A DNA stretch of 64,000 bases from Novosphingobium percolationis. Lineage in GTDB: Bacteria > Pseudomonadota > Alphaproteobacteria > Sphingomonadales > Sphingomonadaceae. Made by a program: the position numbers and the translations under genes. Location: NCBI RefSeq assembly GCF_020179425.1, contig NZ_JAILYM010000010.1, positions 33,345 through 97,344 of the forward strand. The letters are read 5' to 3'. The notes under the pieces are model-generated. The model did no database searches. It was not told where the DNA came from and worked only from the letters and a program-made list of their open reading frames with translations. This document shows positions 61,540 to 64,000 of this stretch, piece by piece (position 1 is the stretch's first letter; the number at the start of each line of letters is the position of its first letter).

Positions 61540-64000
61540 ATGACCTGTCCGCTCTTCGCCGCGCCCGCCGCAGCCACCGAACCCTCTGCCAAGGCAACCT
61601 CGCTCCTCGAGGTCGCCAGGATCCTCGTCGATCGCCTTGCCGACGGTACGAGCGTCTCCCGCCAGACGCTCAAATCCCTGATGCGCCGCCACTTCGGCGG
61701 CTCGGACGCATGGGGCGATTGGTCGATGCGCGCCGCCTATGAGGCGCTCGAAGCGGCCCAGGTCTTGCTGGCCCTCAATCCGGCCAGCGGTCTCATCGAC
61801 TATGACAACCCTATCACCGCGACTGCCGCACGCGACCGCCTTTCACGATTGCTGCCGACCCAAAGTTATCGCAGCGAACGTCAGGTCGACCTGCAACAAT
61901 TCTCCACGCCGCTGCAACTGGCCTGGCTCGCCGCGCACGCTGCCCGGATCACCGATGCCGATACGGTGCTCGAGCCCTCGGCCGGCACCGGTATGCTCGC
62001 CGTTCATGCGCGACAGGTCGGTGCGCGCCTGATTCTCAACGAGCGCGACCCGCTGCGCGCCGACCTTCTGGCACTGACCCTCGACCAGCCCGTGAGCCGG
62101 CACGACGCCGAATTCATCCATGACATGCTCGATCCTGCCGATCGCCCCAGCGTCGTGTTGATCAATCCTCCCTTCTCACGCAGCGAGGGCCGAGGCCGGG
62201 ATCGCCATGCCGGCGCACGGCATCTTCGTTCTGCCTTGCTCCGCCTAGCCGACGGTGGTCGCTGCGCCGCGATCATGTCGCCCGCCTTTGCCCGCGATGG
62301 CACCGGATCGAAGGGCTATGACGCCGTCACGTCGCTTGTTCCGGCTCGGTTCGAAATCACGATCAACGGCCAGCCCTATGCCAAGCATGGCACCGCAATC
62401 TCGATCAGGCTGGTGATTTTCGACAAGGGCTGGACCGGCGAGCCTGAATGCCACGTCGTCGCCGATCTGCGTGACGCGCTGTCGATCGTCCTCGACCTGC
62501 CGCCGCGCCTGGACGCCGGCGAACCGCCACTGCCGCCCGCGCCGCTCGCGCAGTTCTTGCCGGCCAGACCAATTCTGGCGCCGCCGGGACGCGCTGGTGG
62601 ATTGTTCTCGCGCGTTGAGCCGCTCCGCCCAATCGCGCCGCTCCCTGCGCCAACCGTCGCCGGAGAGCCTGAATTGCTCAGCTATGAGGTGCTGGATGTA
62701 CCCTCGGCAATTAGCGAACAGATCGGCATCTACGCCCCCTGGCGGCTTGCTCGCATGGCCTTCACCGATGTCAGTCCGCACCCGGACCAGTTGGTGGAGT
62801 CGGTGGCAATGTCGTCGATCCTTCCGCCGCTGCCAACCTATCGGCCGATGTTGCCGCCGCGCGCGGTAGAGGCGCTGTCCGACGCGCAGCTCGAGACGGT
62901 CATCTATGCCGGACAGTCCTTCGCGCGTGACCTGCCGGGCTATTATCGGCCCAATCAGGCCGGCACGCTGCTCGAACCCGATGCCAATGGCCACGTCTAT
63001 CGTCTCGGCTATATGGTCGGCGATGGAACGGGTGTCGGCAAGGGCCAGCAGATCGCCGCCTGCATCCTCGACCGCTGGTGTCGTGGTCAGCGTCGTGCTG
63101 TCTGGATATCCAAGAGCAGCGCGCTCCTGGAGGATGCGCGTCGCGACTGGACCGCGCTGGGCGGCATGGCGATCGATATCCAGCCGCTCGACGCGTTCGC
63201 ATTTGGCGCGCCGATCACGATGGAAAGCGGTATCCTGTTCCTGACATTCGCGACGCTTCGATCCCAGCGGGACGACGCGCAATCGCGGCTGCAGCAGATC
63301 CTGTCCTGGCTTGGCGAGGACTTCGACGGTGTCATCGCCTTCGACGAGGCCCACGAACTCGCCAACGCCGCTGGCACCGAAACCCAGTACGGCACGCAGA
63401 AGGGCTCCGAGCAGGGGCTGGCGGGCGTGCGGCTCCAGAACCTCCTGCCGCGGGCCTGCATCCTCTACAACAGCGCCACCGGCGCCACCGATCCCGCCAA
63501 TCTCTGCTACGCCAGCCGCCTCGGCCTATGGGGCCAGGGGGCCGCCTTCGAGACCCGCGAAACCTTCATGGCGGCGATCGGCAGCGGCGGGATTGCGGCC
63601 ATGGAAATCGTCGCCCGCGACCTGAAGGCGCTCGGACTCTATACTGCGCGCGCGCTGACTTTCCGCGGCGTCGAATATGATCCGCTCGAGCACAAGCTCA
63701 CGGATGACCAGATTGCGGTTTATGACGCCTATGCCGACGCATGGGCGCTGATCCACCAGAATCTCGACGAGGTTCTCGAAGCGACCAACATCGTCGATGG
63801 CATGAATGGCCGTGCGCTCAACGCCCAGGCCAAGGGTTCGGCGCTGTCGCGCTTCGAAAGCGCGAAGCAGCGCTTAGGTCCGCCTGGCCAGACTGTATCC
63901 TTTGCTCGCGATGAGGGGCAGGCCGACCGCCGCGCTAACCCAAAAAGCTGGCGGTGGTCGGCCTGTCCCTCGCGTCGCGCAGCGACGCCCGGAACCCATC
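61540..64000 (+). CDS. Methylase/strawberry-notch-like helicase, partial and apparently interrupted
   Basis: At least 820 codons are open to the window end. An N-terminal N6-methylase-like domain has EPSAGTGMLA (about 145) and LINPPF (Asn209). It is followed by a strawberry-notch-type helicase domain: GDGTGVGKG at 494-502 and Walker B FDEAHE (Asp602). GGAG 8 bp upstream supports ATG 61540. Around residue 779 (63874) the conserved sequence ending FESAKQR is followed by RLGPPGQTV instead of the expected family continuation (QRFF-type). This suggests an insertion, so the gene may be broken. Confidence 0.85.
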   Translation, partial: MTCPLFAAPAAATEPSAKATSLLEVARILVDRLADGTSVSRQTLKSLMRRHFGGSDAWGDWSMRAAYEALEAAQVLLALNPASGLIDYDNPITATAARDRLSRLLPTQSYRSERQVDLQQFSTPLQLAWLAAHAARITDADTVLEPSAGTGMLAVHARQVGARLILNERDPLRADLLALTLDQPVSRHDAEFIHDMLDPADRPSVVLINPPFSRSEGRGRDRHAGARHLRSALLRLADGGRCAAIMSPAFARDGTGSKGYDAVTSLVPARFEITINGQPYAKHGTAISIRLVIFDKGWTGEPECHVVADLRDALSIVLDLPPRLDAGEPPLPPAPLAQFLPARPILAPPGRAGGLFSRVEPLRPIAPLPAPTVAGEPELLSYEVLDVPSAISEQIGIYAPWRLARMAFTDVSPHPDQLVESVAMSSILPPLPTYRPMLPPRAVEALSDAQLETVIYAGQSFARDLPGYYRPNQAGTLLEPDANGHVYRLGYMVGDGTGVGKGQQIAACILDRWCRGQRRAVWISKSSALLEDARRDWTALGGMAIDIQPLDAFAFGAPITMESGILFLTFATLRSQRDDAQSRLQQILSWLGEDFDGVIAFDEAHELANAAGTETQYGTQKGSEQGLAGVRLQNLLPRACILYNSATGATDPANLCYASRLGLWGQGAAFETRETFMAAIGSGGIAAMEIVARDLKALGLYTARALTFRGVEYDPLEHKLTDDQIAVYDAYADAWALIHQNLDEVLEATNIVDGMNGRALNAQAKGSALSRFESAKQRLGPPGQTVSFARDEGQADRRANPKSWRWSACPSRRAATPGTH
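63874..64000. mobile_element. Possible left end of an inserted element (partial)
   Basis: From about 63874 the sequence no longer fits the helicase family and holds a strong hairpin. The element runs past the window end, so no transposase, second end or target duplication can be checked. IS200/IS605-like or other hairpin-ended elements are candidates. A divergent family member without insertion is the alternative. Confidence 0.45.
63913..63971. repeat. 21-bp inverted repeat (hairpin)
   Basis: Bases 63913-63933 pair with 63951-63971 over 21 positions, including two G-U pairs (63918 with 63966, 63929 with 63955). A 17-nt loop (63934-63950) can add 3 more pairs. Such length and perfection exceed what coding sequence normally produces. 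Confidence 0.8.

Noticed and set aside
59079..61673. Very long minus-strand frame opposite the ParB-like gene
   Set aside because: Its sequence shows no domain and the plus strand has ParB motifs and a good start; the frame is a codon-bias artefact.
1..64000. CRISPR arrays, rRNA genes, relaxase, coupling protein or oriT
   Set aside because: No spaced direct repeats, rRNA sequence or TraI/TraD-type proteins were seen in the window; oriT cannot be recognised without a relaxase context.

Overview
The window is high-GC DNA of Sphingomonadaceae type (Sphingobium/Novosphingobium/Sphingomonas), probably part of a conjugative plasmid or integrative conjugative element. The evidence is gene content: an F-type conjugation operon in the arrangement typical of these bacteria, ParB, Toprim and strawberry-notch-like plasmid genes, a sphingomonad-style lasso peptide locus and a luxR-luxI-phyH cluster. 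No relaxase, coupling protein or replication initiator is in view, so plasmid versus ICE cannot be decided.

Layout. (1) 65-11192, plus strand: a divalent-metal resistance operon (small His-rich exported protein, czcC, czcB, small lipoprotein-like gene, czcA, DUF190 protein, P1B-4 ATPase with SPC and HEGST motifs, SRPBCC protein, MliC-like lipoprotein, ZIP transporter). (2) 11649-13643: three regulators (ECF sigma, AraC type, MucR/Ros type). (3) 13735-21207, minus strand: a defence and toxin-antitoxin island with an unusual reverse transcriptase, a SIR2-HerA pair, a nucleotidyltransferase-HEPN protein and a RES toxin with its antitoxin. (4) 21349-43349: a near-complete F-type type IV secretion operon, read on the minus strand from a small exported protein and dsbC through traA-L-E-K-B-V-C, two small membrane proteins, traW-U, two traN-like genes, trbC, an S26 peptidase, traF, a thioredoxin-like gene, traH and traG. 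(5) 43350-45343: a regulatory hub with two identical 14-bp palindromes, a gene of unknown function, an XRE-like regulator and a GntR regulator. (6) 45513-54631: a lasso peptide locus; precursor, B protease and C cyclase on the plus strand face an isopeptidase, a TonB receptor with STN domain, FecR and an ECF sigma factor on the minus strand. (7) 54916-57699: luxR, luxI, a phytanoyl-CoA-dioxygenase-family gene and a small MarR-like gene, all minus strand. (8) 57934-64000: plasmid backbone genes (CHC2/Toprim protein, small ORF, large ParB-like protein, methylase/strawberry-notch helicase). The last gene departs from the expected family sequence near 63874, followed by a 21-bp hairpin, as if a mobile element is inserted there.

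How the parts fit. The most distinctive section is the lasso peptide locus. The precursor is predicted to give a 22-residue core with an 8-residue Gly1-Asp8 ring and no aromatic residue. No ABC exporter is present. The isopeptidase, STN-type receptor, FecR and sigma factor suggest the peptide is exported by other means, re-imported or sensed, and linearised inside the cell. It lies next to an AHL quorum-sensing cassette on a mobile element. Start codons were set by eye from Shine-Dalgarno matches and domain limits. Family calls come from recognised motifs, not database searches.
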